DNA of 64,000 nt from DATBLE01 sp050258035 (GTDB taxonomy: Bacteria; Actinomycetota; Thermoleophilia; Gaiellales; Gaiellaceae): the NCBI GenBank assembly GCA_050258035.1, contig JBLMYA010000075.1, positions 4,725-68,724 of the forward strand, read 5' to 3'. A program made the translations under genes and the position numbers. Positions 23,575-31,159 of the stretch are shown piece after piece (within the stretch, counting starts at the first letter, position 1; each line of letters begins with the position of its first letter). Under the pieces are notes generated by a model. The model saw only the letters and a list, made by a program, of their open reading frames with translations, did not search any database and was not told the origin of the DNA.

Positions 23575-24626
23575 GCGACGGCGCCGTGGGCATCGGCACG
23601 CGGGTCGACAGGCTGCGGGCGGCGATCGACGCGCCCCTGCTGGTGACGAAGCCCGTCAACGTCCTCTGGCTGACGGGCCTGGACAGCTCGAACGCGGCGG
23701 TGCTCGTCGAGCCCGACGGGCTGCGCATCTTCACCGACTTCCGCTACCTGGAGAAGGCGCGTGCGACCGGGGTCGAGGTCATCGAGATTCCACGGGCGCT
23801 GTTCAGCAGGCTGCCCGAGCTGCTGCCGAAGCGGGTGGCGTTCGAGTCGGAAAGCCTCGTCCACGCGTCCTGGGCCGCGCTCGACGCGGCGGGAATCGAG
23901 ACCCTGCCGACCATCGAGCTGCTCGAGGGGATCCGGGCGGTCAAGGAGCCGGCCGAGCTCGACGCGATCCGCCGCGCGGCCGAGGTGACGAACGAGACCT
24001 TCGCGCGCCTCGCCGAGCAGCCGTTCGTCGGGCGAGCCGAGAGCGAGCTCGCGTGGTGGATCGAGTCGACGATGCACGACCTCGGCGCCGAGGGGGTCGC
24101 GTTCCCACCGATCGTCGCCGCCGGGGCGAACGGAGCGTTGCCGCACGCGAGCCCGGGCGACCGTACGATCGAGCCGGGCCAGGCCGTGGTCGTCGACGCC
24201 GCCGCCCGGGTCGACCGCTACAACTCCGACTGCACGCGGACGTTCGCGACCGGTCCGCTCCCCGACGCGCTGGCCCGTTCCTACGACGCGTGCCTCGAGG
24301 CGCAGCTGGCCGGACTCGCCGCCACGCGGGCAGGCCGTTCGGGGCGGGAGGTGGACGCCGTCGCCCGGGACGTGATCGACCGGGCGGGCTACGGCGCGCT
24401 CTTCGCCCACGGCCTCGGGCACGGCCTCGGGATGGAGGTGCACGAGCAGCCGAGGTTGCGCCCCGAGAGCGGCGACGTCCTGGCGGTCGACGGCGTCGTC
24501 ACGGTCGAGCCGGGCATCTACCACCCGGGTCTCGGCGGGATCAGGATCGAGGACCTCGTGATCATCGGCGAGAATGGGCCCGAGGTGCTGACGACGTTCA
24601 CCAAAGAGCTGGTCACGGTCGGCTGA
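23571..24626 (+). CDS. M24B-family Xaa-Pro peptidase
   Basis: A 351-residue metallopeptidase that would release N-terminal residues next to proline. An N-terminal creatinase-like domain (to about 125) is followed by the pita-bread fold with its dinuclear metal site: two Asp in VVVDAAARVDRYNSDCTR, His in AHGLGHGLGMEVHE, and Glu in TVEPGIYHP and GIRIEDLV. The GTG start overlaps the aroQ stop as GTGA. The aroQ-peptidase-efp order is the same one I remember from B. subtilis (yqhS-yqhT-efp) and mycobacteria (aroD-pepQ-efp). Confidence 0.92.
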   Translation: MSDGAVGIGTRVDRLRAAIDAPLLVTKPVNVLWLTGLDSSNAAVLVEPDGLRIFTDFRYLEKARATGVEVIEIPRALFSRLPELLPKRVAFESESLVHASWAALDAAGIETLPTIELLEGIRAVKEPAELDAIRRAAEVTNETFARLAEQPFVGRAESELAWWIESTMHDLGAEGVAFPPIVAAGANGALPHASPGDRTIEPGQAVVVDAAARVDRYNSDCTRTFATGPLPDALARSYDACLEAQLAGLAATRAGRSGREVDAVARDVIDRAGYGALFAHGLGHGLGMEVHEQPRLRPESGDVLAVDGVVTVEPGIYHPGLGGIRIEDLVIIGENGPEVLTTFTKELVTVG

Positions 24627-25177
24627 TGGCGACCGCGACCGAACGGCTGGCCGCGGCGCTGGCTACGCTCCCATTCGCCCAGCTGCCGCAGGAGTGGCAG
24701 GGAGGATCGCGCCTGAACATCCCCGGGCTGAGCTCCGCCACGCAGGACGATCCGTGGGACGCGCTCGTCGCGGCATCCGCCCCCGGGCTCACCGGCGAGG
24801 AGGTCCGATTCGCGGTCGACGAGAGCGGGCGCACGATCTCCGGCGGCGACGCGTCGCCCGAGGCGCTCGGCCCACTGGTGCAGGCGGTCTTGGGTCAGCT
24901 GGAGGCGCCGTTCTGGGCGATCGCAGTGCCGGACGAAGGGGATGAGTGGAGCGCCGCGGCGACCGGCGCCGAGATCCTCGACCTCCCGGACGCCGGCGGC
25001 GACGAGATCGAGGCCAGCCGCGTGGGCGGCGCGTTGACGGTCCGCGTGGACGGCGAGGAGTCCGACGTGCAGCTGCCCGCGATCGGTGCCCTCCTCGACC
25101 GGCAGGGCGGCGACGCCGTGGTGGTCGCGCACCGCTTCGCCGGCCCGGTATGGGTCGCCGAGGTCTTCTCGCTCTAG
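24626..25177 (+). CDS. Hypothetical protein between peptidase and efp
   Basis: A 183-residue acidic, apparently soluble protein that I do not recognise. No membrane segment, signal peptide or metal motif is evident. It has an N-terminal helical part (ATERLAAALATL) and a C-terminal beta-rich half ending PVWVAEVFSL. ATG start overlaps the upstream TGA by one base (TGATG). Its fixed place just before efp suggests translation-linked or merely co-transcribed function. Confidence 0.7.
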   Translation: MATATERLAAALATLPFAQLPQEWQGGSRLNIPGLSSATQDDPWDALVAASAPGLTGEEVRFAVDESGRTISGGDASPEALGPLVQAVLGQLEAPFWAIAVPDEGDEWSAAATGAEILDLPDAGGDEIEASRVGGALTVRVDGEESDVQLPAIGALLDRQGGDAVVVAHRFAGPVWVAEVFSL

Positions 25178-25184
25178 GGGGCGG

Positions 25185-25190
25185 TACACT
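25185..25190 (+). promoter_or_regulatory. -10 box TACACT for efp
   Basis: TACACT 9 nt before the efp ATG, no Shine-Dalgarno; a second promoter inside the aro-efp run. Confidence 0.5.
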
Positions 25191-25199
25191 GGCCCGCCG

Positions 25200-25766
25200 A
25201 TGGCCGAGACCGTCTCCACCAACCAGTTCAAGAACGGCATGCACATCGAGCTCGACGGCGAGCCGTGGCGGATCGTCGAGTTCCAGCACGTCAAGCCGGG
25301 CAAGGGGGGCGCCTTCGTCCGCACGAAGCTGAAGGCGCTCGAGTCCGGCTCGGTGGTCGACCGCACCTTCCGCGCGGGCGAGAAGTTCCCGCGCGTCCGC
25401 ACCGAGGTGAAGAACGTCCAGTACCTCTACGACGCCGGCGACGACGTCGTCTTCATGGACGAGGAGAACTACGAGCAGATCCATCTGGCACGCGGCTCGG
25501 TCGAGGACGCGCTGGAGTTCCTCCAGCCGTCCAGCTCGGTGCAGCTATTGGTGGTGGACGGCAGGCCGGCGGGCGTCCAGCTGCCCGCGTCGGTCGAGCT
25601 CACCGTCACGGAGACCGAGCCCGGGGTCCGCGGCGACACCGTCTCGAACGTGACCAAGCCTGCGACGCTCGAGACCGGCGCGGTCGTGCAGGTGCCGCTC
25701 TTCGTGAACGTGGGCGACCGGCTGAAGGTCGACCCCCGCGAGAAGCGCTACATCTCCAGGGCCTAG
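25200..25766 (+). CDS. efp: Translation elongation factor P
   Basis: A 188-residue three-domain factor that rescues ribosomes stalled on polyproline. The KOW-like N-domain starts VSTNQFKNGMHIELDGEPW and carries the functional loop KPGKGGAF, with the Lys that would sit near the peptidyl-transferase centre. OB domains follow, ending KVDPREKRYISRA. Family length is 184-188. The ATG at 25200 gives the canonical start. No modification enzyme (epmA, ymfI or earP) is visible nearby. Confidence 0.97.
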   Translation: MAETVSTNQFKNGMHIELDGEPWRIVEFQHVKPGKGGAFVRTKLKALESGSVVDRTFRAGEKFPRVRTEVKNVQYLYDAGDDVVFMDEENYEQIHLARGSVEDALEFLQPSSSVQLLVVDGRPAGVQLPASVELTVTETEPGVRGDTVSNVTKPATLETGAVVQVPLFVNVGDRLKVDPREKRYISRA

Positions 25767-25862
25767 CCCGCGGCAATCCCTGCGTCCCTCTCGGCCGTCC
25801 GGCGTGCAGCGCAGCGCGCGGCGTTGGATAGTGCCACTCACCCACGCCGAAAGGAGTTACCG

Positions 25863-26288
25863 ATGATGCACAGGTGGGCCACCGAGTTCCGCACCTTCCT
25901 GCTCCGCGGGAACCTCGTCGACCTGGCGGTCGCGATCGTGATCGGCGTCGCCTTCGGCGCGCTCGTGAACGCCCTCGTCGCCGACCTGATCACGCCGATC
26001 ATCGCCGCGATCTTCGGCAAGCGCGACTTCTCGAGCCTCACGTTCACGATCAACGGCAGCACGTTCCGCTACGGCGACTTCATCAATGCCACGATCACGT
26101 TCCTGTCCGTCGCGGCGGCGGTGTTCTTCTTCGTGGTGAAGCCCGTGAACGCGCTGGCGGCGAGGCGGCAGAAGACCCCCGACGAGGACGACCCTGCGCG
26201 CGCGTGCCCGGAGTGCCTGAGCGAGATCCCGAGGGCGGCCAGGCGGTGCGCGTTCTGCACGGCCGAGGTCGGGGTTGCGGACGTCTAG
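25863..26288 (+). CDS. mscL: Large-conductance mechanosensitive channel with zinc ribbon
   Basis: A 141-residue inner-membrane channel that opens on osmotic downshock. The pore helix is NLVDLAVAIVIGVAFGALVNALVADLITP, TM2 is in FLSVAAAVFFFVVKPVNAL; the periplasmic loop is short. Beyond the usual C-terminus is a CPECLSEIPRAARRCAFC four-cysteine ribbon in the cytoplasm, likely binding zinc. The ATG has a strong AAGGAG six bases upstream, unlike most operon-first genes here. A second ATG follows immediately (25866). A large hairpin lies downstream. Confidence 0.93.
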   Translation: MMHRWATEFRTFLLRGNLVDLAVAIVIGVAFGALVNALVADLITPIIAAIFGKRDFSSLTFTINGSTFRYGDFINATITFLSVAAAVFFFVVKPVNALAARRQKTPDEDDPARACPECLSEIPRAARRCAFCTAEVGVADV

Positions 26289-26334
26289 GCTCCGACGGAA
26301 TCGGCGACCTGTCGAACCGCTCACGTCGGTCTCG

Positions 26335-26372
26335 GGAGGGTGGGGTGACGCTCTGAGCGTTCCCCACCCTCC
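26335..26372 (+). terminator. Large hairpin after mscL
   Basis: An 11-bp outer stem (GGAGGGTGGGG / CCCCACCCTCC) with an inner ACGCT / AGCGT stem. The most stable hairpin in this part of the window; no T-run follows. Ends the mscL unit before the next promoter. Confidence 0.65.
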
Positions 26373-26406
26373 GCATCTCCCGTCGCTGGACGCGGGCGAG
26401 CGGCGG

Positions 26407-26412
26407 TAGGCT
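26407..26412 (+). promoter_or_regulatory. -10 box TAGGCT
   Basis: TAGGCT 7 nt before the GTG of the carboxyltransferase-like/BCCP gene; leaderless pattern. Confidence 0.5.
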
Positions 26413-26419
26413 CCTCTCC

Positions 26420-28240
26420 GTGCCGGCCCTCGTCGACACGACCATCCGCCTGCTGGGGCAGGAGCCGCTCGCGCCGGTCATGCCCACCTCCGCGCAGCTC
26501 GACCTGGCGGGCATCCTCGACGGCGCCGGGTTCGCCTACCTCGAGGTCTCCGGTGGAGGCTGCTTCGACTCGGCGGTCAAGCGGGGCCTGGAGAGCCCGT
26601 GGGAGCGGATCCGCGCGCTCCGTGCCCGCACGAAGACACCGCTGGCGCTCGCGCTCCGCGGCCGGTTCCTGGTCGGCTCGCGGCCGGTGGGGGGCGACTT
26701 CGTCCGACGCTTCGTCGCCACCGCGGCCGAGAGCGGGATCGACGTCTTCCGCCTCCACGACCCGCTCAACGACGTCTCGAACCTCCTCGAGGCGAGCGAG
26801 GCGATCAAGGCGGCCGAGCGCGAGTTCGACGCAGGACTGGTCTACAGCCCCGGCCCCTCGGGCGAGACCGCGGCCCTCGTCGCCCAGGCCGAGCGGCTCC
26901 CCGAGCTGGGCGCGGCACGCGTCCTGGTCCACGACCCCTCCGGGTCGCTCGAGCCGCATCGCGTGCGCGAGCTCGTCGAGGCGGTCCGGGAGGCGAGCAA
27001 CCTCCCCGTCGGCGTGTACTGCCAGGGAGCGGGGGGCGGGGCGCTCGCCGCGGCGATCGAGGCGGCGCGCGCCGGCGCCGACCTGATCGCGACCGCGGTC
27101 TACCCGGTCGCGCTCGTCCTCCACCGAGCCTCGGGCGAGGCGGTCGCCGGCACGCTCGGCGGCCTCGGCTTCGACACCGGGGTGGCCCCCGACACGCTCT
27201 GGCAGGCGTCCGACCTCGTCGACGAGCACATCAGCGACGAGCCGGTCGTCCCGCTCGCCCCGCGGATCGCGACCCGCGCGGCCGAGCACAGCCTTCCGCC
27301 GGGGCTCGTCGCGGCGATCGACCTGCACCTGCGGACGCAGGGCGCCGGCGACCGGCTCGACGAGGTGATCGCCGAGCTCGAGGCGATCCGCGCCGAGGCG
27401 GGATCCCCGCCGCTGGCGCCGCCGATCGGCCAGGTGCTCGCCTCGCAGGCGCTCGTGCACGTCCTTGCGGCCGAGCGGTACCAGACGGTCGTCGACGAGC
27501 TGCGCGCCCTGCTCGAGGGCGGGTTCGGGACACCGCCGGCGGAGATCTCGCCCACGGTGCGGCGGGCGGTCTCGCTGCTGTCGGACGGCGCCCCGGCCGT
27601 CGACCTGCCCGATCTCGACGAGGTGAAGGCCCGCTACTCGGGTCTGGCCTCGAGCGAGGAGGAGCTGCTCTTGCTCGCGCTCTTCGGCGACGACGCCGAG
27701 CCGCTCCTGCGAACGATCCGCGGACGGGGCACGCAGGGGTCGCTCGAGGGAATCGGCGTGGACGCGAGCCGGGCCGAGCGCATCCGCGAGATCGTCCGGA
27801 TCGTCCAGGATTCGGGGGTCGGTGAGGTGACGATCGAGGACGCCGGTCTGCGCGTGACCGTCCGGAGGACGCCCGAGGCGGCCGAGGGGCTGGTCGCCTC
27901 CGCGCCCGCCCCGCAGGCTCCGAGCCCGGAGGAGGAGACGACCGCCGCAGCACCGGCGGCCCCCCCGCTGGACCCTGCGACGATCCGGGTCGAGGCGCCG
28001 ATGGTCGGCACGTTCTACCGGGCGTCTTCGCCCGGTGCGCCGCCCTTCGTCCAGGAGGGCGACGTGGTCGGGGTCGGGCAGACGCTCTGCATCCTGGAGG
28101 CCATGAAGCTGATGAACGAGGTCAAAGCCGAGCAGGAGGGCATCGTCAGGCGCATCCACCCCGAGAACGGCCAGCCCGTCGAGTACGGGCAGCTCCTGTT
28201 GGAGCTCGACCCGGTCAACGGCCGCCCCCCCGGTCTTTGA
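26420..28240 (+). CDS. Carboxyltransferase-like domain fused to biotin carboxyl carrier protein
   Basis: A 606-residue protein. Residues about 1-285 align with the carboxyltransferase barrel of PycB/oxaloacetate decarboxylase alpha (LEVSGGGCFDSAVKRG, ESPWERIRALR, GIDVFRLHDPLNDV), followed by the conserved PYC/OADA region to about 430. An AccB-type N-terminal helix region follows (IREIVRIVQDSGVGEVTIED), then a Pro/Ala/Glu linker and a biotinyl domain with EAMKLMNE (biotin Lys563). The four metal ligands of the family are gone: RDxxQS is RLLGQE, IKDMSG is VHDPSG (His171), HxH is Y200/Q202. The barrel is therefore probably not a carboxyltransferase. Sits just upstream of accC, where accB normally lies, so it likely supplies biotin carrier to AccC. 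Confidence 0.85.
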   Translation: MPALVDTTIRLLGQEPLAPVMPTSAQLDLAGILDGAGFAYLEVSGGGCFDSAVKRGLESPWERIRALRARTKTPLALALRGRFLVGSRPVGGDFVRRFVATAAESGIDVFRLHDPLNDVSNLLEASEAIKAAEREFDAGLVYSPGPSGETAALVAQAERLPELGAARVLVHDPSGSLEPHRVRELVEAVREASNLPVGVYCQGAGGGALAAAIEAARAGADLIATAVYPVALVLHRASGEAVAGTLGGLGFDTGVAPDTLWQASDLVDEHISDEPVVPLAPRIATRAAEHSLPPGLVAAIDLHLRTQGAGDRLDEVIAELEAIRAEAGSPPLAPPIGQVLASQALVHVLAAERYQTVVDELRALLEGGFGTPPAEISPTVRRAVSLLSDGAPAVDLPDLDEVKARYSGLASSEEELLLLALFGDDAEPLLRTIRGRGTQGSLEGIGVDASRAERIREIVRIVQDSGVGEVTIEDAGLRVTVRRTPEAAEGLVASAPAPQAPSPEEETTAAAPAAPPLDPATIRVEAPMVGTFYRASSPGAPPFVQEGDVVGVGQTLCILEAMKLMNEVKAEQEGIVRRIHPENGQPVEYGQLLLELDPVNGRPPGL

Positions 28241-28310
28241 CGTGGGGGCACCCATGGTTCCCCAACGGGGCCTCTCCTTCGGCACGCCTGACCGGCCGCT
28301 CCTGCGCTCC

Positions 28311-28330
28311 GGCGAGAGCGCGGTCTCGCC
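28311..28330 (+). promoter_or_regulatory. Hairpin in the accC leader
   Basis: GGCGAGA / TCTCGCC, a perfect 7-bp stem with a 6-base loop, 40 bp upstream of accC. A weaker TGGGG/CCCCA hairpin lies at 28243-28264. The 130-bp gap has no clear -10 box, so accC is probably read through from the upstream gene, with these hairpins tuning it. Confidence 0.4.
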
Positions 28331-28370
28331 TCCGCGCGCGAGCGCCACGTCGCCGAAAAACGGCTGACCC

Positions 28371-29705
28371 GTGTTCACGCGCGTTCTGGTCGCCAACCGA
28401 GGTGAGATCGCTGTCCGCGTCATCCGTGCGCTCCACGAGCTCGGGATCGAGGCGGTGGCGATCTACTCGACGGCCGACGCGGAGGCGTTGCACGTGCAGC
28501 TGGCCGACCGTGCAGTCTGTGTCGGGCCGCCGCCGCCGGGAGCGAGCTACCTGAACGTTTCCTCGGTGGTCGCCGCGGCCGAGACGACCGGCTGCCAGGC
28601 GGTCCACCCCGGGTACGGATTCCTCTCCGAGCGGCCGGACTTCGTCCGCGCCTGCACGGAGAACGACCTCGTCTTCATCGGTCCCGGCGCAGAGGTCATG
28701 GCGCGGATGGGCGACAAGGTGCAGGCGAAGATCGCGATGCGTGAGGCCGGCGTCCCGCTCGTCCTCGGCACGGAGGGGGCGACGACGCTCGCGCAGGCGC
28801 GCGAGCTCGCGCCCGAGATCGGCTTTCCGATTCTCCTCAAGGCGGCCGCCGGGGGCGGGGGTCGGGGGATGCGGCTGGTCTCGTCCGCCGCCGAGCTCGA
28901 CGACGCCTTCGCGACCGCCTCCGCCGAGGCGGACGCGGCCTTCGGCGACGGGAGCCTCTACCTCGAGAAGGCCCTCGTTCCCGCCCGCCACGTCGAGATC
29001 CAGGTGCTCGCCGACGCGGACGGCGGCGTGCTCACCCTCGGCGAGCGCGAATGCTCGATCCAGCGCCGACACCAGAAGCTGATCGAGGAGTCGCCTTCGC
29101 CTGCGCTCTCGCCCGACCTGCGCGAGGAGATGGAGGCGGCCGCCGAGCGCGCGTGCGTCGCGACCGGGTACACGAACGCCGGCACGCTCGAGTTCCTCGT
29201 CGGCCCCGAGGGGTCCTTCGCCTTCATCGAGCTGAACGCCCGCCTCCAGGTCGAGCATCCGGTCACGGAGTTCGTCACGGGAATCGACATCGTCCGCGAG
29301 CAGCTCCGCGTCGCGGCAGGCGAACGGCTCGCAGCAACCGGCCGCGCTCCGCGCTCGGGACACGCGATCGAGATCCGGATCAACGCGGAGGATCCCGACC
29401 GCGACTTCACTCCCTCACCGGGCCGGATCGAGCGGCTGCGCGTCCCCGGCGGGCCGGGGGTCAGGCTCGACACCCACGTCGGGCCGGGCAGCACGATTCC
29501 GCCGATGTACGACTCGCTGATCGGGAAGCTGATCGTCTGGGACGTCGACCGGCCGGCAGCCATCCGCCGCTGCCTGCGGGCCCTGGGAGAGCTCGAGGTG
29601 GACGGGATCGCCACAACGCGCAACTTCGCCCGGGACGTCTTGCGAAGCGAGGCGTTCGCGAGCGGCGAGTACACGACCTCGTTCGTCGACGAGCACGGCC
29701 GATGA
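28371..29705 (+). CDS. accC: Biotin carboxylase
   Basis: A 444-residue ATP-grasp enzyme that carboxylates the biotin on the carrier protein, for acetyl-CoA (or related) carboxylation. Blocks seen: VLVANRGEIAVRVIRAL, HPGYGFLSE, the flexible glycine loop AAGGGGRGMRLV, ERECSIQRRHQK, ELNARLQVEHPVTE with the catalytic residues, and INAEDP. Length is standard. GTG start. The carboxyltransferase subunits (accA/accD or equivalents) are not in this window. The stop overlaps nusB (ATGA). Confidence 0.96.
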   Translation: MFTRVLVANRGEIAVRVIRALHELGIEAVAIYSTADAEALHVQLADRAVCVGPPPPGASYLNVSSVVAAAETTGCQAVHPGYGFLSERPDFVRACTENDLVFIGPGAEVMARMGDKVQAKIAMREAGVPLVLGTEGATTLAQARELAPEIGFPILLKAAAGGGGRGMRLVSSAAELDDAFATASAEADAAFGDGSLYLEKALVPARHVEIQVLADADGGVLTLGERECSIQRRHQKLIEESPSPALSPDLREEMEAAAERACVATGYTNAGTLEFLVGPEGSFAFIELNARLQVEHPVTEFVTGIDIVREQLRVAAGERLAATGRAPRSGHAIEIRINAEDPDRDFTPSPGRIERLRVPGGPGVRLDTHVGPGSTIPPMYDSLIGKLIVWDVDRPAAIRRCLRALGELEVDGIATTRNFARDVLRSEAFASGEYTTSFVDEHGR

Positions 29706-30085
29706 CCCTGTCCCGGCGCGGAGCCCGGCGCACGGCGCTGTTCCTCCTCTACCAGTGGGACCTCACCGGGCAGCCGCTCGGGACGAACTACGAGGGCGAG
29801 ATCGACGACTTCGCGCGCACGCTCGCCGAGTCGGTGGCCGCGCACGCGGAGGAGCTCGACGCCCGGATCTCGGCCGTCTCCGGGGACTGGCCCGCGGGCC
29901 AGCTCGGCACGCTCGAGCGGAACATCCTTCGGATCGGCATCCGCGAGCTCGATGAAGGTACGGTGCCCCTCGAGGTGGTGATCGACGAGGCGGTCACGCT
30001 GGCGAAGCGATACGCGTCCGAGGATGCGGGGCGACTCGTGAACGGGATCCTCGGCGCGGTTGCCAGGGGCAGGGATGCCGCATGA
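29702..30085 (+). CDS. nusB: Transcription antitermination factor NusB
   Basis: A 127-residue all-helical RNA-binding protein that pairs with NusE/S10 in rRNA antitermination. Blocks: SRRGARRTALFLLYQWD at the N-terminus, and ERNILRIGIRELDEGTVPLEVVIDEAVTLAKRYASEDAGRLVNGILGAV, split across helices 4-7. ATG start overlaps accC stop. Its stop overlaps the next small gene. Position accC-nusB-xseB-ispA resembles the B. subtilis order. Confidence 0.95.
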   Translation: MTLSRRGARRTALFLLYQWDLTGQPLGTNYEGEIDDFARTLAESVAAHAEELDARISAVSGDWPAGQLGTLERNILRIGIRELDEGTVPLEVVIDEAVTLAKRYASEDAGRLVNGILGAVARGRDAA

Positions 30086-30249
30086 GCCTCGAGGAGAAGG
30101 TCGAGCGGCTCGAGGAGCTCCGGCGTAGGCTGGAGGCGTGCGAGTCGCTCGAGGACGCGGTCGACCTCCTGGCCGAGTTCGACGCGGCCGCCAAGGATCT
30201 GATCGAGGCGATCGACGCGGCGAAGCGCGAGAGCGATGCACAGCCCTGA
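30082..30249 (+). CDS. xseB: Small coiled protein, probable exonuclease VII small subunit
   Basis: A 55-residue, fully helical, strongly charged protein (MSLEEKVERLEELRRRLEA... ending KRESDAQP). Size, heptad spacing and the central SLEDAVDLLAEF / LIEAI pattern fit XseB, and in other bacteria xseB lies just before the prenyl-synthase gene, as here. xseA is not adjacent, so the assignment rests on context. ATG start overlaps nusB (ATGA); the 3' end overlaps ispA by 14 bp. Confidence 0.6.
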   Translation: MSLEEKVERLEELRRRLEACESLEDAVDLLAEFDAAAKDLIEAIDAAKRESDAQP

Positions 30250-31006
30250 GGAGCTGAAGGAGCTCGTCGAGGAGGCCCTGGAGCGGCTCGAGCTGTGGCC
30301 CGAGCTCCACGGTCAGGCCGAGTCCGTCGGCTACGCGCTCGAGATGGGCGGGAAGCGGATCCGCCCGGTGATCACGCTCGCGGTGGGGGAGGCGCTGGAC
30401 GAGGAGCCGGAGCAGGTGATGCCCGCCGCGCTCGCGCTCGAGCTCGTCCACAACTTCTCGCTCGTCCACGACGACCTCCCGGCGCTCGACAACGACAGCG
30501 AGCGGCGCGGCAAGCCGAGCGTGTGGAGCGTCCACGGAGAGGGCAAGGCGCTGCTCGCCGGGGACGCGCTCCTTGCGGAGGCCTTCCGGCTCGCCTGCTC
30601 GTATCCGAGCCCGACCGTCGGCCGGGAGCTCGCCGAGGCGACGCTGGGGATGATCGGCGGCCAGTACCTCGACACGATGGAGCCGGGCACCGACCTGGAG
30701 ACGGTGCACCGCCTGAAGACCGGCCGTCTCTTCTACGCCTCGGTCGGCCTCGCGCTGTGCGCCGTGCACCTGCCGCGAGAGGAGCAGGGCCCCTGGCGCG
30801 ACTTCGCCGACGAGCTGGGGATGCTCTTCCAGGTCGTCGACGACATCCTCGACGAGGACGGCTACGTGCTGGTGGAAGGTGTCGAGGCGGCCCGCTCGCG
30901 CGCGAACCTCGCCGCCGAGCGCGCGCTGGCGATGCTGCTGGAGATCCCGGCCGACACGTCGGTCCTGGCCGGGATCGTCAACGGGCTCGCCGTCCGTACC
31001 TTCTAG
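30236..31006 (+). CDS. ispA: Polyprenyl (farnesyl/geranylgeranyl) diphosphate synthase
   Basis: A 256-residue class I prenyltransferase that elongates allylic diphosphates with IPP. The first aspartate-rich motif is DDLPALDND within LVHDDLPALDND, the second is DDILDEDGY; GGKRIRPVIT and the LKTGRLF motif are also present. The region before the first motif (ALELVHNFSLVHDD) is type-II-like and fits a C15 product, but chain length cannot be fixed by eye. The enzyme is slightly short at the C-terminus (about 290 is usual): the usual loop after the second motif is trimmed. ATG inside xseB. Confidence 0.9.
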   Translation: MHSPEELKELVEEALERLELWPELHGQAESVGYALEMGGKRIRPVITLAVGEALDEEPEQVMPAALALELVHNFSLVHDDLPALDNDSERRGKPSVWSVHGEGKALLAGDALLAEAFRLACSYPSPTVGRELAEATLGMIGGQYLDTMEPGTDLETVHRLKTGRLFYASVGLALCAVHLPREEQGPWRDFADELGMLFQVVDDILDEDGYVLVEGVEAARSRANLAAERALAMLLEIPADTSVLAGIVNGLAVRTF

Positions 31007-31021
31007 TCTGATCGCCTCGCG

Positions 31022-31040
31022 GGCCGGGCGAAGCCCGGCC
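31022..31040 (+). terminator. Hairpin terminator after the prenyl synthase
   Basis: GGCCGGGC / GCCCGGCC, 8 bp with a GAA loop, 16 bp after the stop. Ends the accC-ispA unit before the tlyA promoter. Confidence 0.6.
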
Positions 31041-31146
31041 GCCCGCGCGCACGCCGCGCGGACGGATGCCGGGGCCGAAGGAGCCCGAAGGCGCCACGGC
31101 CGTCGCGAACGCCCCCTTGCCGGTGCCCGGTGGAGTCGACACGCAC

Positions 31147-31152
31147 TACCGT
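31147..31152 (+). promoter_or_regulatory. -10 box TACCGT for tlyA
   Basis: TACCGT 7 nt before the tlyA ATG, leaderless pattern. Confidence 0.4.
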
Positions 31153-31159
31153 TCCTGCC

